NCBI RefSeq assembly: GCF_003119195.2
Contig: NZ_CP022253.1
Span: forward strand, 1,072,001-1,136,000
Source: Azospirillum baldaniorum
GTDB taxonomy: Bacteria; Pseudomonadota; Alphaproteobacteria; Azospirillales; Azospirillaceae
Reading direction: 5' to 3'
Length of the DNA: 64,000 bases
Both the position numbers and the translations under genes were made by a program. Positions 43,539 to 52,790 of the stretch are shown piece after piece; position 1 is the stretch's first letter, and each line of letters opens with the position of its first letter. Below the pieces are notes generated by a model. That model was not told the origin of the DNA. It did not search any database and worked only from the letters and a program-made list of their open reading frames with translations.

Positions 43539-44180
43539 ATGATCGAACTGTCCGCATCGCTGCTTCTGCGCGCCTACGCCGCCGGCATTTTCCCGATGGC
43601 GGAGAACGCCGACTCCGAGGAGCTGTACTGGTTCGATCCGGAGCGGCGCGGCGTCCTGCCGTTGGAGGGCTTCCACGTCCCGCGCAAGCTGCGCAAGACC
43701 GTGCGGCGCGGCCCGTTCGCGCTGCGCTTCGACACGGCCTTCCGTGCGGTGATCGAGGCCTGCGCCGAACCGACGCCGGACCGCCCCAAGACCTGGATCA
43801 ACGGCGACATTCTGCGACTCTACACCGAACTGCACGAGCGCGGCTGCGCCCACAGCGTGGAATGCTGGAGCGGCGGCCAACTCGTCGGCGGCCTCTACGG
43901 CGTCGCTTTGGGCGGCGCCTTCTTCGGGGAAAGCATGTTCAGCCGCGTCACCGACGCCAGCAAGGTGGCGCTGGTGCATCTGGTCGCCCGGCTGCGGGCG
44001 GCGGGTTACACGCTGCTGGACGCGCAATTCGTGACGGAGCATCTGAGCCAGTTCGGCGCCATGGAGATCCCGCGCGCCGAGTACCGCCGCCGGCTGGCCG
44101 CCGCCCTGGCGGTGCCGACCGACTTCGGCGGCGTCGACCAGGAGGCGGCCATCACGGCGCTGTTCGGCCCGGAGGGCTGA
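43539..44180 (+). CDS. aat: leucyl/phenylalanyl-tRNA-protein transferase
   Basis: Adds Leu or Phe from aminoacyl-tRNA to proteins with N-terminal Lys or Arg, feeding the ClpS/ClpAP N-end rule pathway. 213 residues, normal length. Signatures are [47 protein letters not shown] and [16 protein letters not shown]. Start ATG at 43539 lacks a clear ribosome-binding site; GTG at 43509 would add ten residues. The order accB-accC, aat, DUF2155 nearby is an alphaproteobacterial hallmark. Confidence 0.97.
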   Translation: MIELSASLLLRAYAAGIFPMAENADSEELYWFDPERRGVLPLEGFHVPRKLRKTVRRGPFALRFDTAFRAVIEACAEPTPDRPKTWINGDILRLYTELHERGCAHSVECWSGGQLVGGLYGVALGGAFFGESMFSRVTDASKVALVHLVARLRAAGYTLLDAQFVTEHLSQFGAMEIPRAEYRRRLAAALAVPTDFGGVDQEAAITALFGPEG

Positions 44181-44201
44181 GGGCGGGGCGCTGGGCCGGG
44201 C

Positions 44202-44660
44202 TCAGTCGCCCTCGCAGGACAGGACCCAGACGTCGTAGATCGGGTGCTCCATCGCCGACAGGGCGGGGCTGGAGGCGAACATCCAGCCGCTGAACACCGG
44301 TTCGGCCTGTTCGCCGGGCTTGCTCTCGATCACTTCGAGGAAGGCCGCGGTCTCGGGCGGCTCGATCGGCGGGTTTTCCTTGCAGGCGCGCAGGGTGATG
44401 CGCAGGCTGCCGAGCGCCTTGGTCTCGCCGACAGCGATGGTGAAGGTGGAAGTGCGGGCGGTGATCTTGTCGAGCCCCTGCAGCTTGGCGGCGGGGCGGC
44501 TGACCATCTCCTCCGGCACCGGGGCGGCGGCGGCCGGGCCGGTCAGGCCCAGAACCGGAAGGCAGAGCAGCGCGGCCGCCAGGGCCGCGCCGCGAACGCG
44601 TTTGCCACCGATCGGGCTGATGAGGCTTTTCGGAGTCGTCGTCACTTGGATCGTCGTCAC
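44202..44660 (-). CDS. DUF2155 domain secreted protein
   Basis: 152-residue exported protein with a signal region (GAALAAALLCLPVLGLTGPAAAA) and a DUF2155 core: SLRITLRACKENPPIEPPETAAFLEVIE, then SGWMFASSPALSAMEHPIYDVWVLSC. The function is unknown, but the gene is conserved beside aat and the NDUFA12-type subunit in many alphaproteobacteria. The C-terminal Cys pairs possibly with the Cys in RACKE. It is convergent with aat and upstream genes are on the same strand. Confidence 0.9.
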   Translation of the reverse strand: MTTIQVTTTPKSLISPIGGKRVRGAALAAALLCLPVLGLTGPAAAAPVPEEMVSRPAAKLQGLDKITARTSTFTIAVGETKALGSLRITLRACKENPPIEPPETAAFLEVIESKPGEQAEPVFSGWMFASSPALSAMEHPIYDVWVLSCEGD

Positions 44661-44765
44661 TGGGGATCGCTTCCGTGATGTCGAACGGCGTGGGCCGAAA
44701 CCCGACAGCCTTCTAGCCCGGAAGCGTCTCCCCGTCTACTCCGTGCCAGCTTTGTTGGGCCCGCT

Positions 44766-45035
44766 TTACTGGGTGATGCTGCCGCTGGGACGGGTGCCGC
44801 CATAGGGAGCGTTGGTGGTGGACGGACCGGCGGTGCCCTCCTTCTCCTCGACCTTCTGGGTGGCGGTGCCGCCCGCGGCGCCCGCGGCGCCACCGACCAC
44901 CGCGCCGACCGGCCCACCGATCACGGCGCCCGCCGCAGCCCCGCCCAGAGCGCCGCTGGCGGCCTTCTCCTCGGTGTTGACGCCGCAGGCGGCGGCGAGC
45001 AGGGCGAGGCCGAGAACCAGGAAACGGGCTTTCAT
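44766..45035 (-). CDS. small glycine-zipper lipoprotein (89 aa)
   Basis: Lipoprotein signal MKARFLVLGLALLAAAC with the lipobox LAAAC (lipidated Cys at 17). A glycine-zipper follows, about 28-62 (ASGALGGAAAGAVIGGPVGAVVGGAAGAAGG), which packs as membrane-associated helices in the family. The tail is hydrophilic. Start ATG at 45035 has AAAGGAG upstream. Function unknown; similar small lipoproteins are common and some affect envelope stability. It lies on the same strand between mlaD and the DUF2155 gene. Confidence 0.8.
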   Translation of the reverse strand: MKARFLVLGLALLAAACGVNTEEKAASGALGGAAAGAVIGGPVGAVVGGAAGAAGGTATQKVEEKEGTAGPSTTNAPYGGTRPSGSITQ

Positions 45036-45138
45036 CGCTGATCTCCTTTGATGAGGGTGCCGTGTTGGGTCTGCGGAAGGAAACGGCAGCGTGGCCGCGG
45101 CTGTTCCGAAGGGGGTTGGGAAAAAGTGGGTGAGCAAA

Positions 45139-45168
45139 CGAAAAAAGGGGCCATGAGGCCCCTTCGTT
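45139..45168 (-). terminator. terminator of the NDUFA12-mlaD unit
   Basis: On the minus strand AAGGGGCC pairs with GGCCCCTT around TCAT, followed by TTTTCG. Confidence 0.85.
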
Positions 45169-45189
45169 CGTCGTCTCATTGTGCAGCGT

Positions 45190-45675
45190 TTACAGCTTGG
45201 GCGGCTCGCCGCCCTCCTGGCCGGGCTTGCTCATGTTCTGCAGCGAGAAGATGACCTGGCCCAGGAGCTGCTCGATGCCGGGGGTGCTCTGCGTGTATTC
45301 GACGCGGCCGTCCGGCTTGAGCATGTCTTCTTCGCCGCCTGGCTCCAGCGACAGGAACTTGCCGCCCAGCAGGCTTTCCGAGGCGATGACCGCCGCGGTG
45401 TCCTTGGGCAGCTTGATGTCCGGGTGGATCGACATGTGCACGACCGCCTGATAGCTCTTCGGGTCGAGCGTCAGTTCGGTGACCGACCCCACCTTCACGC
45501 CGCTGATCCGCACGTCCGCACCGCTCTGCAGGCCGGAGATGCTGGTGAAATTGGCGGTGAGGGCGTAGCCGTTCACCTTGCGCAAATCGGCGCTGGTGTA
45601 GGCGAAAGCCAGAAAAAAGCCGGCCACGGCGAGGACGACCCCGCCGAGCACGGTTTCAATCACATTGCGGCGCAT
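45190..45675 (-). CDS. mlaD: MlaD-like MCE domain lipid transport protein
   Basis: Periplasmic, membrane-anchored MCE protein of 161 residues. One N-terminal helix (ETVLGGVVLAVAGFFLAFAY, 7-26) and one MCE domain (about 39-115; ANFTSISGLQSGADVRISGVKVGSVTELTLDPKSYQAVV). In the Mla system MlaD binds phospholipid between the membranes. No mlaE/mlaF genes are adjacent; in alphaproteobacteria this gene is often found beside the NDUFA12-type gene instead, as here. A GEEDMLKPDGRVEYTQSTPGIEQLLGQ tail follows. Confidence 0.9.
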   Translation of the reverse strand: MRRNVIETVLGGVVLAVAGFFLAFAYTSADLRKVNGYALTANFTSISGLQSGADVRISGVKVGSVTELTLDPKSYQAVVHMSIHPDIKLPKDTAAVIASESLLGGKFLSLEPGGEEDMLKPDGRVEYTQSTPGIEQLLGQVIFSLQNMSKPGQEGGEPPKL

Positions 45676-45705
45676 GAGAGATTCCTAAAGGACCGCGCGG
45701 GCGTC

Positions 45706-46098
45706 TCAGCCCGGAGTCCAGGGTTCGTAATCGCCGGTGGCGCGCACGCGCTGCCCGCCCGCATACTGGTGCCCGGGCGGCCGGTAGGCCTGGAGCGAGC
45801 CGGACAGGTTCGGGAGATGTTCCTTCTGCCACGGCTTGTGGAAGGCGCTGTTGCCTTCCGGCAGCGGCTCCTTGGTGGTGTGGTGCAGCCAGGAATGCCA
45901 TTCCGGCGGCACCTTGGAGGCATCCGGCTCGCCGGCATAGATCACCCAGCGGCGTTCCTTGACGCCGGCGATCGCGCTCGGGGCGCGGTAATAGGTGTTG
46001 CCGAAGCGGTCGGTGCCGACCTTGTTGCCCCGGCGCCAGGTGACAAACCGGATGTGGATGTTCGCCATCCAGGTGATCAGGGAGATCTTCTCGCTCAT
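45706..46098 (-). CDS. NADH:ubiquinone oxidoreductase NDUFA12-type accessory subunit
   Basis: 130-residue homologue of the mitochondrial complex I subunit NDUFA12 (B17.2), one of the few accessory subunits shared with alphaproteobacteria. The signature part is TWRRGNKVGTDRFGNTYYR near 20-40 and RRWVIYAGEPDASKVPPEWHSWLHH in the middle, followed by FHKPWQKEHLPNLSGS and GHQYAGG. Start ATG at 46098 is chosen; an in-frame start at 46122 is possible. It is transcribed with mlaD, 30 bases upstream of it. Confidence 0.93.
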   Translation of the reverse strand: MSEKISLITWMANIHIRFVTWRRGNKVGTDRFGNTYYRAPSAIAGVKERRWVIYAGEPDASKVPPEWHSWLHHTTKEPLPEGNSAFHKPWQKEHLPNLSGSLQAYRPPGHQYAGGQRVRATGDYEPWTPG

Positions 46099-46227
46099 CG
46101 TCGCTCGCGGTCGGTAAGCCATTCGGCCGGACGGGCTGGCCGGTTAAACGCGGGCGGCACTATGACACCCCCGGCCACGCTCGTCCACAGACTCTGCAAC
46201 GTCTTTTCCCGCCTGACGGATTTGCCG

Positions 46228-46899
46228 TCAGGCGATGCGCCGGTCGGTCAACAGAAGGCGCAACGCGAAACCCAGGAACAGCACCCCCGCGACGCCGTCC
46301 AGAACCGCCCGCACCCGCGCGCTCGACAGGGCGCGGCGCGCCGCACCGGCGCTGAGCGCCGCGACCCCCAGCAGGTAGAGGCCGCCGATGACGCCGAGGA
46401 TCGCGCCGAGCAAGAAGATCTGCAGCGCGACGTGGCCGAGCGCCGGTGCGACGAATTGCGGCACGAAGGCGAGATAGAACAGGATGACCTTCGGATTCAG
46501 CAGGTTGGTCAGCAACGCCTGGAGGAAGACGCGGTGCGCCGGGGCCGACTCGGGCTTGGCGGTTGTCTCCTCTTCGCCGCCGCGCCGGCCGCAGCCGGTC
46601 CGCAGGGCGCTCCACAGCGCCCGCCCGCCGATCCAGCCCAGATAGGCGCCGCCGGCGTAGCGCAGCACGTCGAACAGGGCCGGCGAGGCGGCGACCAGCG
46701 CCGAGATGCCGGCGGCGGCGAGCAGCGCGTGGATCAGGTTGCCCAGCGTGATGCCGGCGGTGGCGACGACACCGGCGTTGCGTCCGTCCATCACGCTGCG
46801 CGACAGGACAAGCAGCGAATCCGGTCCCGGCGCCAGCGTCAGGACCAGCGCCGCGACGAGGTAGAGCTGAAGCAGATGCGGGTCGAGCGGCAGGGGCAT
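46228..46899 (-). CDS. LysE/RhtB-family amino acid exporter
   Basis: Inner-membrane exporter of 223 residues with about six helices. The family core is visible: LALAPGPDSLLVLSRS-type segment (LTLAPGPDSLLVLSRSVMDGRNAG) in the first third and LLNPKVILFYLAFVPQFV in the second, the LNPK motif of the superfamily. A charged loop (TGCGRRGGEEETTAKPESAPAH) separates the halves. Start ATG at 46899 follows GGAGA. Its substrate is unknown. It follows the lpxL-like gene closely (11 bases), so it may be in the same transcript. Confidence 0.9.
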   Translation of the reverse strand: MPLPLDPHLLQLYLVAALVLTLAPGPDSLLVLSRSVMDGRNAGVVATAGITLGNLIHALLAAAGISALVAASPALFDVLRYAGGAYLGWIGGRALWSALRTGCGRRGGEEETTAKPESAPAHRVFLQALLTNLLNPKVILFYLAFVPQFVAPALGHVALQIFLLGAILGVIGGLYLLGVAALSAGAARRALSSARVRAVLDGVAGVLFLGFALRLLLTDRRIA

Positions 46900-46910
46900 G
46901 GAAGTCTCCG

Positions 46911-47819
46911 TCAGTCGGGCCAGCGCCGGTGCAGCCAGAGCCATTCGGCGGGGCGTTCGCGAATCCATTGCTCCAACAGCCCGTTCAAGCGCTCCATCAA
47001 AATCCGCACATCAGCGTTGCGGTCACCGGTGTTAGGAGACTCGACCGGCGGCAGGACGGTGATGCGGAAGCGCGCGCCGTCCAGGCGCTCGGTCCGCGCC
47101 GGCACCAGCGGGATGCCCAGCCGCAGGGCGAGCTGCGCCGCCGCCGGGGCGGTCATGGCGTCGCGCCCGAAGAAGGGGACAGGCATGCCGTCGTTCATCT
47201 TCTGGTCGATCAGCATGCCGACATGCCCGCCCTTGGTCAGCACCCGGATCAGCGTGCGCGCGCCCTCAGGTCCCTTGGGAATGTGCGTGCCGCCGGCGGC
47301 TCCCCGCAGTTCGGTCAGCAGCCGGCTCACATAGGGGTTGTTGGGCGCGCGGTAGACCACCGCCAGTTCCAATCCCATCTTGCGGGAGCAGACGGGCTTC
47401 ACTTCCCAGTTGGCGAAATGGCCGGAGACGAGGATGCCGGCCTTGCCGTCGTCGCGCAGGGCGTCGATGTGCTCCGCCCCGATCACCTCGGTCCGCCCGC
47501 CGGGGCCGTACGCGCCGATGGCGTCGAGGTGCGGGTACTCGGCGATGACGCGGCCCAGATTGTCCCACATGCCGAGGACGATCGCGTCGATCTCCGCGCG
47601 GGACTTCTCGGGGAAGGCGCGTTCCAGGTTGCGGCGGGCGGTGCGGGTGCCGCGCAGGCGCGGGCCGACCGTCCGCCCGATCCAGCCGCCGAGCGCCGAG
47701 GCGCGGTCCACCGGAAGGGCGCGGAACAGGCCGCAGAAGCCATGGACGAGGACGGCCTCCAGCGGGTAGCCGACCCGGCGGGTCAGCCAGGACACCAGGG
47801 GGCCGCGCGGCTTAGCCAT
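46911..47819 (-). CDS. lpxL: lipid A biosynthesis acyltransferase (LpxL/HtrB family)
   Basis: Adds a secondary acyl chain to Kdo2-lipid IVA at the inner membrane. 302 residues with the catalytic HX4E motif HFANWE (H134, E139), followed by a pattern like VYRAPNNPYVSRLL, and an N-terminal hydrophobic patch for membrane association. The PTxR-like and DQK region (GMLIDQKMNDGMPVPFFG) is also family-typical. Lpx L or M type cannot be separated by eye. It overlaps lpxK by eight bases and is the third gene of waaA-lpxK-lpxL. Confidence 0.9.
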   Translation of the reverse strand: MAKPRGPLVSWLTRRVGYPLEAVLVHGFCGLFRALPVDRASALGGWIGRTVGPRLRGTRTARRNLERAFPEKSRAEIDAIVLGMWDNLGRVIAEYPHLDAIGAYGPGGRTEVIGAEHIDALRDDGKAGILVSGHFANWEVKPVCSRKMGLELAVVYRAPNNPYVSRLLTELRGAAGGTHIPKGPEGARTLIRVLTKGGHVGMLIDQKMNDGMPVPFFGRDAMTAPAAAQLALRLGIPLVPARTERLDGARFRITVLPPVESPNTGDRNADVRILMERLNGLLEQWIRERPAEWLWLHRRWPD

Positions 47820-48822
47820 TGGGAACTCCAGTCGGAAGCCCGGTCAGAAGAGGGGCGAGCAGGCGGTCGAGGGCGGCGGGGTCCCGCCAGACGGCGCGCA
47901 CCGGCACCGCCCGGACCAGGGCGCGCAGGGGCTCCGGCAGGCGGACGGCGTCCTTCACGGTGGTGACTGGCACGGCGCCCAGCGCGTTGGCGCGGTCGAT
48001 CAGGGCCATCACCTCCTCGGGGCGGTAGGGATGGTGGTCGGCGAAGGCGACACGCTCCACCACGCGGGCGCCCAGCGCTTCCAGCGTCGCGAAGAACTTT
48101 GCCGGCCGCCCGATGCCGGCGAAGGCCAGGACCGTCCGTCCGGCCAGGGCACGGGCCTCGTCGACCGGTTCCAGCCGGGCGTGCAGGACGGGCAGGGCGC
48201 CGGCCACCCGGTGCTCCACCCCGGCACGGTCCTCGCCCAGCACGACCACCGCGCCGGCGCGGGCCAGCCCATGGGCCACCGGCTCGCGCAGGGGGCCGGC
48301 GGGGATGAGATGGCCGTTGCCGAAGCCCACCGCCCCGTCCACCACGATCAGCGAGAAATCCTTGGCGAGGCCGGGATTCTGGAAGCCGTCGTCCATCACC
48401 AGGACGGAGGCGCCCGCGGCGATGGCCGCCCGGGCCCCGGCTGCGCGGTCGCGCGCCACCCAGCAGGGGCCATGGGCGGCGAGCAGCAGCGCCTCGTCGC
48501 CCACCGCGGCCGAATCGTGGATGCCGAGATCGACGGCCAGCGGGCCGCGCTCCCGCCCGCCATGACCGCGGGTGAGGAAGGCGGGGGCGATGCCGCGGGC
48601 GCTCAGCGCTTCGGCCACGGCGATGCAGACCGGCGTCTTGCCGGCGCCGCCCGCCACCAGATTGCCGACGCAGAGGACCGGGGCCGCGGCCCGCTCCGGC
48701 TGACCCGCTGCCATGCGCAGCCGCCCGGCCAGCCCGTAGAGCGCGCCCAGCGGGGCGAGCGCCCAGCCGAGAGCCGCCCCGGCGGCTCCGCCGGACCCGT
48801 ACCAGAAGCCGGGAGTCCTCAT
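47812..48822 (-). CDS. lpxK: tetraacyldisaccharide 4'-kinase
   Basis: Phosphorylates the 4' position of the lipid A disaccharide. 336 residues. The P-loop is GNLVAGGAGKTP at 53-64, and family motifs VMDDGFQNPGLAKDFSLIVVDG, PAGPLREP and FAGIGRPAKFF follow. An N-terminal hydrophobic segment (GAALGWALAPLGALYGLAGRL) anchors it in the inner membrane. Start ATG at 48822 overlaps the waaA stop by four bases. Confidence 0.95.
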   Translation of the reverse strand: MRTPGFWYGSGGAAGAALGWALAPLGALYGLAGRLRMAAGQPERAAAPVLCVGNLVAGGAGKTPVCIAVAEALSARGIAPAFLTRGHGGRERGPLAVDLGIHDSAAVGDEALLLAAHGPCWVARDRAAGARAAIAAGASVLVMDDGFQNPGLAKDFSLIVVDGAVGFGNGHLIPAGPLREPVAHGLARAGAVVVLGEDRAGVEHRVAGALPVLHARLEPVDEARALAGRTVLAFAGIGRPAKFFATLEALGARVVERVAFADHHPYRPEEVMALIDRANALGAVPVTTVKDAVRLPEPLRALVRAVPVRAVWRDPAALDRLLAPLLTGLPTGVPNG

Positions 48823-50102
48823 GCCGCGGGCCGGACGCGTCCGGCGCCGAGGACGGGAGCGAGCGCCGCGAGCGCGCGGTCGACGATCCGCCGGTTGCCC
48901 CCGGTCACCGCGGTCGCCGTCGCGACGACGCGGGCGCGGGCGGCCTCGTCGGTCAGCAGGCGCCCGACCGCATCGGGGAGGGACTCCGTCCCGGCCACCG
49001 GAAGGGCGCCGCCGGCGGCTTCGAGCTGGCGGGTGATCTCCGTGAAGTTCCACATGTGCGGGCCGTAGAGGACGGCGCAGCCGAGCAGGGCCGGTTCCAC
49101 CGGGTTCTGGCCGCCGTGGGGGACGAAGGAACCGCCCATGCAGACCACCGGGGCCAGCCGGTAGAACAGCCCCATCTCCCCCATCGTGTCGGCGATGTGC
49201 ACGGCGTCCGCGGCGGCGGGCAGGGCGCCTTCGCCGCGGCGCGAGACGGTCAGACCGCGCCCGCGCAGCAGCGCCGCGATGTCGGCGCCGCGATGGGCGT
49301 GGCGCGGGATCACCAGGGTCAGCAGGCCGGGCAGGCGCGGGGCCAGCGCCTCATGCACCGCGGCGGCCACCTCGTCCTCGCCGGGGTGGGTGCTGGCGAG
49401 CAGCCAGACGGGGCGCCCGGCGCAGGCCGCGCGCAGCGCCGCCAGAGCCGCGGGATCGGCGGGCGGCGGCTCGGCGGAGAATTTCAGGTTGCCGACGCTG
49501 ACGACGCCCCGCGCGCCCAGCCGGCGCAGGCGGTCGGCGTCCTCCTCCGACTGGGCCAGCGTGACCTGGAAGGTGGAGAGCAGCGGCGTGATCAGGCCCG
49601 ACGCGCAGCGCCAGCGGTTGAAGGAGCGCTCCGACATGCGGGCGTTGACCAGCGCCGCCGGAATGCCGCGCGCCCGCACGGCGCCGAGCAGGTTGGGCCA
49701 GATCTCCGATTCCGTCCACAGCACCAGATCGGGGCGCCAATGGTCGAGGAAACGGTCCACCGCGGCGGGCAGATCCACCGGCACATACTGGTGAAAGGCG
49801 CGCTCCGGCAGGCGGCGGGCCATCAGCTCCGCCGAGGTGACCGTGCCGGTGGTCATCAAAACCGTCAGGTCCGGCGTCTCGTCGAGCAGGCGGTCGATGA
49901 GGACAAGGACCGAGTTGGCTTCGCCCACGCTGGCCGCGTGAATCCAGGCAAGCCGCCCGGGAGGGCGTGGGCGCGCGGCCGTGCCGAACCGCTCCCCCCG
50001 GCGGGCGGAGTCCTCCTTGCCGGCGGCCAGACGCCGGTCGAGATACAGACGAACCGCCGGCCCGGCAAGGGTCGTCAGGCCGCGGTAGAGTGACTGAAGC
50101 AT
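48819..50102 (-). CDS. waaA: Kdo transferase (3-deoxy-D-manno-octulosonic acid transferase)
   Basis: GT30 enzyme that adds Kdo to lipid IVA. 427 residues. The N-terminal membrane helix ([17 protein letters not shown]) precedes [12 protein letters not shown], with the conserved Glu of the acceptor site. [19 protein letters not shown], and the C-terminal [21 protein letters not shown] block are family signatures. Start ATG at 50102 gives the standard N-terminus; an earlier in-frame start at 50174 lacks support. It is the first gene of the lipid A run and faces the divergent chemoreceptor gene. Confidence 0.96.
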   Translation of the reverse strand: MLQSLYRGLTTLAGPAVRLYLDRRLAAGKEDSARRGERFGTAARPRPPGRLAWIHAASVGEANSVLVLIDRLLDETPDLTVLMTTGTVTSAELMARRLPERAFHQYVPVDLPAAVDRFLDHWRPDLVLWTESEIWPNLLGAVRARGIPAALVNARMSERSFNRWRCASGLITPLLSTFQVTLAQSEEDADRLRRLGARGVVSVGNLKFSAEPPPADPAALAALRAACAGRPVWLLASTHPGEDEVAAAVHEALAPRLPGLLTLVIPRHAHRGADIAALLRGRGLTVSRRGEGALPAAADAVHIADTMGEMGLFYRLAPVVCMGGSFVPHGGQNPVEPALLGCAVLYGPHMWNFTEITRQLEAAGGALPVAGTESLPDAVGRLLTDEAARARVVATATAVTGGNRRIVDRALAALAPVLGAGRVRPAA

Positions 50103-50350
50103 GCGGGTCGAAACGCCATCCGACAAAACCAGCGCGGCCAGATTTCCCGGCCACGGTCTCCACCACTTTAGCACGGTGGGCTGTGGCAGAGGTAAGGCTT
50201 TGCGCTAGCGCCCGCCGGAAGGCTGATGGCCGGATGGGGATTGTTCGCATACCAGGGTATGACGATTTTGCGACCCGTTATGATAATTTTGAAGCAATCC
50301 GATGCTATCCTGGTGGCGTAGAAACGTTGGCAGCTTCAAGGAAGGCGGGC

Positions 50351-51742
50351 ATGCGCCGGCCTCCAACATTTCAGGATGATAACATCATGGCGGGCGTACA
50401 GGAACGTGACGGCCAGGAAAACCGGCTCCGGGCCTTCAGCATCACCGAAGGGGACATCGCGCGCCTGCGCGCCAACCGGGATTTCGCGCAGCACCGCCTG
50501 CCCGCGCTGCTGGAGCAATGGCACAGCGCCTTCGCGGCTTGGCCGGAAATCCGCGACGCCCTGACCCTGCCCGACGTCCACGCCGCGCGTGTCGCCCATT
50601 GGAGCCGCGTGGTCTCGGGCGATCTCGGGCCAGGCTTCCTGGAATCAGCCCATCGGCTGGCCAAGGCCTTCTACGACCATGGCGTGCCGGGCTATGCGGT
50701 CGCCATCTGCCATCACACGGTGTCCAGCGGCATCGTCCGCGAACTGGACCTCGACGCGGCGGAAGGGCGCGGATCGCTGTTCGGATCGAGAAAGGCGGCG
50801 GAGCGGGCAGCCCTGCGCGACACGCTGGGCCGCGTCACCTGGCTCGACCTCGAGGTGCTGCTGGAGACCTACGCGGCGGCCGAGCAGGAGAGCAAGCGCG
50901 CCATTCTGAACCAGCTCGCCGACAACCTGGAAGGCAGCGTCCGCGGCATCGCCGACAACACGGTGGCCGCGTCGGACGAGATGAGGGGCAACGCCCAGCG
51001 CATGGCGCAGATCGCCGCCGCCACCAACCGCCAGTCGCTCGCCGTCGCCGCCGCTGCCGAGCAGGCGTCGGCCAACGTGCAGACGGTCGCCGCCGCGTCC
51101 GAACAGCTCACCAGCTCCATCGCCGAGATCAGCCGGCAGGTCGCCCAGTCGTCGCAGGTCGCCCGCGGCGCGGTGGCCGAGGCGGAGCGGACCAACGCCA
51201 CGGTGAACGGGCTGGTCGACGCCGCGCAGAGGATCGGCGCGGTGCTTCAACTCATCAACAGCATCGCGGGGCAGACCAACCTGCTGGCGCTGAACGCGAC
51301 GATCGAGGCCGCCCGCGCCGGGGAAGCCGGCAAGGGCTTCGCGGTGGTCGCGCAGGAGGTCAAGAACCTCGCCAACCAGACGGCCAAGGCGACCGAGGAC
51401 ATCTCCATCCAGATCGCCAGCATCCAGGAGGTCGCGCGCGGCTCCGCCGAGGCGCTGAGCGGCATCGGCACCACCATCGGCAGCATCAACGACATCGTCA
51501 TCACCGTCTCCGCCGCGGTGGAGCAGCAGACCGTCGCGACCCAGGAGATCGTCCGCAACGTGCAGGAGGCCGCACGCGGAACCCGCAGCGTGACCGACAC
51601 CATCGGGGCGGTGACCAGCGGCGCGTCGGAGACCGGCAGCCTGGCCGAGGAGGTGCTGGGGTCCGCCGGCAATCTGCATCGCGAGTCCGACCGCCTGCGC
51701 GAGAGCGTGAACCTGTTCATGCAGCGCATCCGCGCCGCGTGA
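50351..51742 (+). CDS. soluble chemoreceptor with protoglobin-like sensor domain
   Basis: 463-residue cytoplasmic methyl-accepting protein: no transmembrane helix is seen. The first 190 residues look like a globin-coupled sensor ([27 protein letters not shown] and following), and the rest is a standard signalling hairpin with [37 protein letters not shown]. In the aligned proximal-His position (family R-I-G-x-V-H-x-x-x-G-V), this protein has F107, with H110 three residues later. If the reading is right, normal heme ligation is lost or shifted. The ATG at 50351 follows AAGGAAGG; ATG at 50387 is a weaker alternative. Confidence 0.85.
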   Translation: MRRPPTFQDDNIMAGVQERDGQENRLRAFSITEGDIARLRANRDFAQHRLPALLEQWHSAFAAWPEIRDALTLPDVHAARVAHWSRVVSGDLGPGFLESAHRLAKAFYDHGVPGYAVAICHHTVSSGIVRELDLDAAEGRGSLFGSRKAAERAALRDTLGRVTWLDLEVLLETYAAAEQESKRAILNQLADNLEGSVRGIADNTVAASDEMRGNAQRMAQIAAATNRQSLAVAAAAEQASANVQTVAAASEQLTSSIAEISRQVAQSSQVARGAVAEAERTNATVNGLVDAAQRIGAVLQLINSIAGQTNLLALNATIEAARAGEAGKGFAVVAQEVKNLANQTAKATEDISIQIASIQEVARGSAEALSGIGTTIGSINDIVITVSAAVEQQTVATQEIVRNVQEAARGTRSVTDTIGAVTSGASETGSLAEEVLGSAGNLHRESDRLRESVNLFMQRIRAA

Positions 51743-51753
51743 TCGGAATGGGC

Positions 51754-51780
51754 GGGGACCGGCCGCGTGCCGGCCCCGCT
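51754..51780. other. strong GC hairpin between convergent genes
   Basis: GCGGGG-CCGGC pairs with GCCGG-CCCCGC around a short loop, just after the chemoreceptor stop and before the end of the GT4 gene. No T-run follows, so a Rho-independent terminator is not certain. Confidence 0.5.
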
Positions 51781-51791
51781 CCATGTCGTTC

Positions 51792-52790
51792 TCAGGTGAA
51801 TGGGCGCAGGTTCGCCAGGAACTGCTCGGCGGAGCGGCGCCAGGAGAAGTTCAAGGCATAGTCCCGGCACAGGTCCGGCGGGATGGTCAGGGCGCGCTCG
51901 ATCGCCCCTTTCAGGTCCTCGTCCAGGCAGCCGACACCGGAACCGTCGACCACGTCCAAGGGGCCGGGCACCGGGTAGGCGGCCACCGGCACGCCCGAGG
52001 CCAGCGCCTCCAGCAGCACCAGACCGAAGGTGTCGGTGCGCGACGGGAAGACGAAGACATCCGCCGCCGCGTAATGCTGGGCCAGTTCCTCGCCATGGCG
52101 GGCGCCGGCCCAATGGACCTCCGGGTATTTCTGCTGAAGCTCCGCGCGGGCCGGGCCGTCGCCGACCACCAGCTTGCTGCCCGGCAGGTCGAGCTTCAGG
52201 AACTCCTCCAGGTTCTTCTCCACCGCCACGCGCCCGACATAGAGGGCGATGGGGCGGGGCAGCGCCAGGAAGCCCTTGGCGCGGGGGCGGAACAGGTCGG
52301 TGTCCACGCCGCGCGTCCAGCGCCGGATGTTGGTGAAGCCGCGGGCGGCGAGGTCGCTCTCGATGGATGGCGTCGCCACCATCACCGCCGAGGACGGCCT
52401 GTGGAAGCGGCGCACCACCGCGTAGCTGAGCGCAAGGGGAACCGGCGCCCGGTCGCGCACATATTCGGGAAAGCGGGTGTGGTAGGCGGTGGTGAAGGGC
52501 CGGCCGCGGTGGAGGCAGTAGCGCCGGGCGGCGAAGCCCAGCGGCCCTTCGGTGGCGATGTGGATGCAGTCGGGGCGCAGCGCGTCGATCATCGCGTTCA
52601 GCCGCCGTCCCGCGCCCAGAGCCAGCCGGATTTCCGGATAGGTGGGCATGGGCACGGTGCGGAAGCGGTCGGGGCCGATCACCTCGACCCTATGGCCCAT
52701 GGCCTCCAGCTCCGAGCGGACGGTGCCGATGGTGCGCACCACGCCGTTGACCTGGGGGAGCCAGGCGTCGGAGACGATCAGGATGTTCAC
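51792..52790 (-). CDS. GT4-family glycosyltransferase
   Basis: 332-residue retaining glycosyltransferase of the GT-B fold. N-terminal MNILIVSDAWLPQVNGVVRTIGTV is the usual GT4 start, and the nucleotide-sugar region is VFVFPSRTDTFGLVLLEALASG with the E-x7-E pattern. The donor and acceptor are unknown; it resembles GDP-mannose-dependent or monoglycosyl diacylglycerol synthase-type enzymes. GTG start at 52790 overlaps the phosphoesterase stop. The pairing with an LpxH-like protein is seen in many alphaproteobacteria and suggests a lipid or envelope substrate. Confidence 0.88.
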   Translation of the reverse strand: MNILIVSDAWLPQVNGVVRTIGTVRSELEAMGHRVEVIGPDRFRTVPMPTYPEIRLALGAGRRLNAMIDALRPDCIHIATEGPLGFAARRYCLHRGRPFTTAYHTRFPEYVRDRAPVPLALSYAVVRRFHRPSSAVMVATPSIESDLAARGFTNIRRWTRGVDTDLFRPRAKGFLALPRPIALYVGRVAVEKNLEEFLKLDLPGSKLVVGDGPARAELQQKYPEVHWAGARHGEELAQHYAAADVFVFPSRTDTFGLVLLEALASGVPVAAYPVPGPLDVVDGSGVGCLDEDLKGAIERALTIPPDLCRDYALNFSWRRSAEQFLANLRPFT

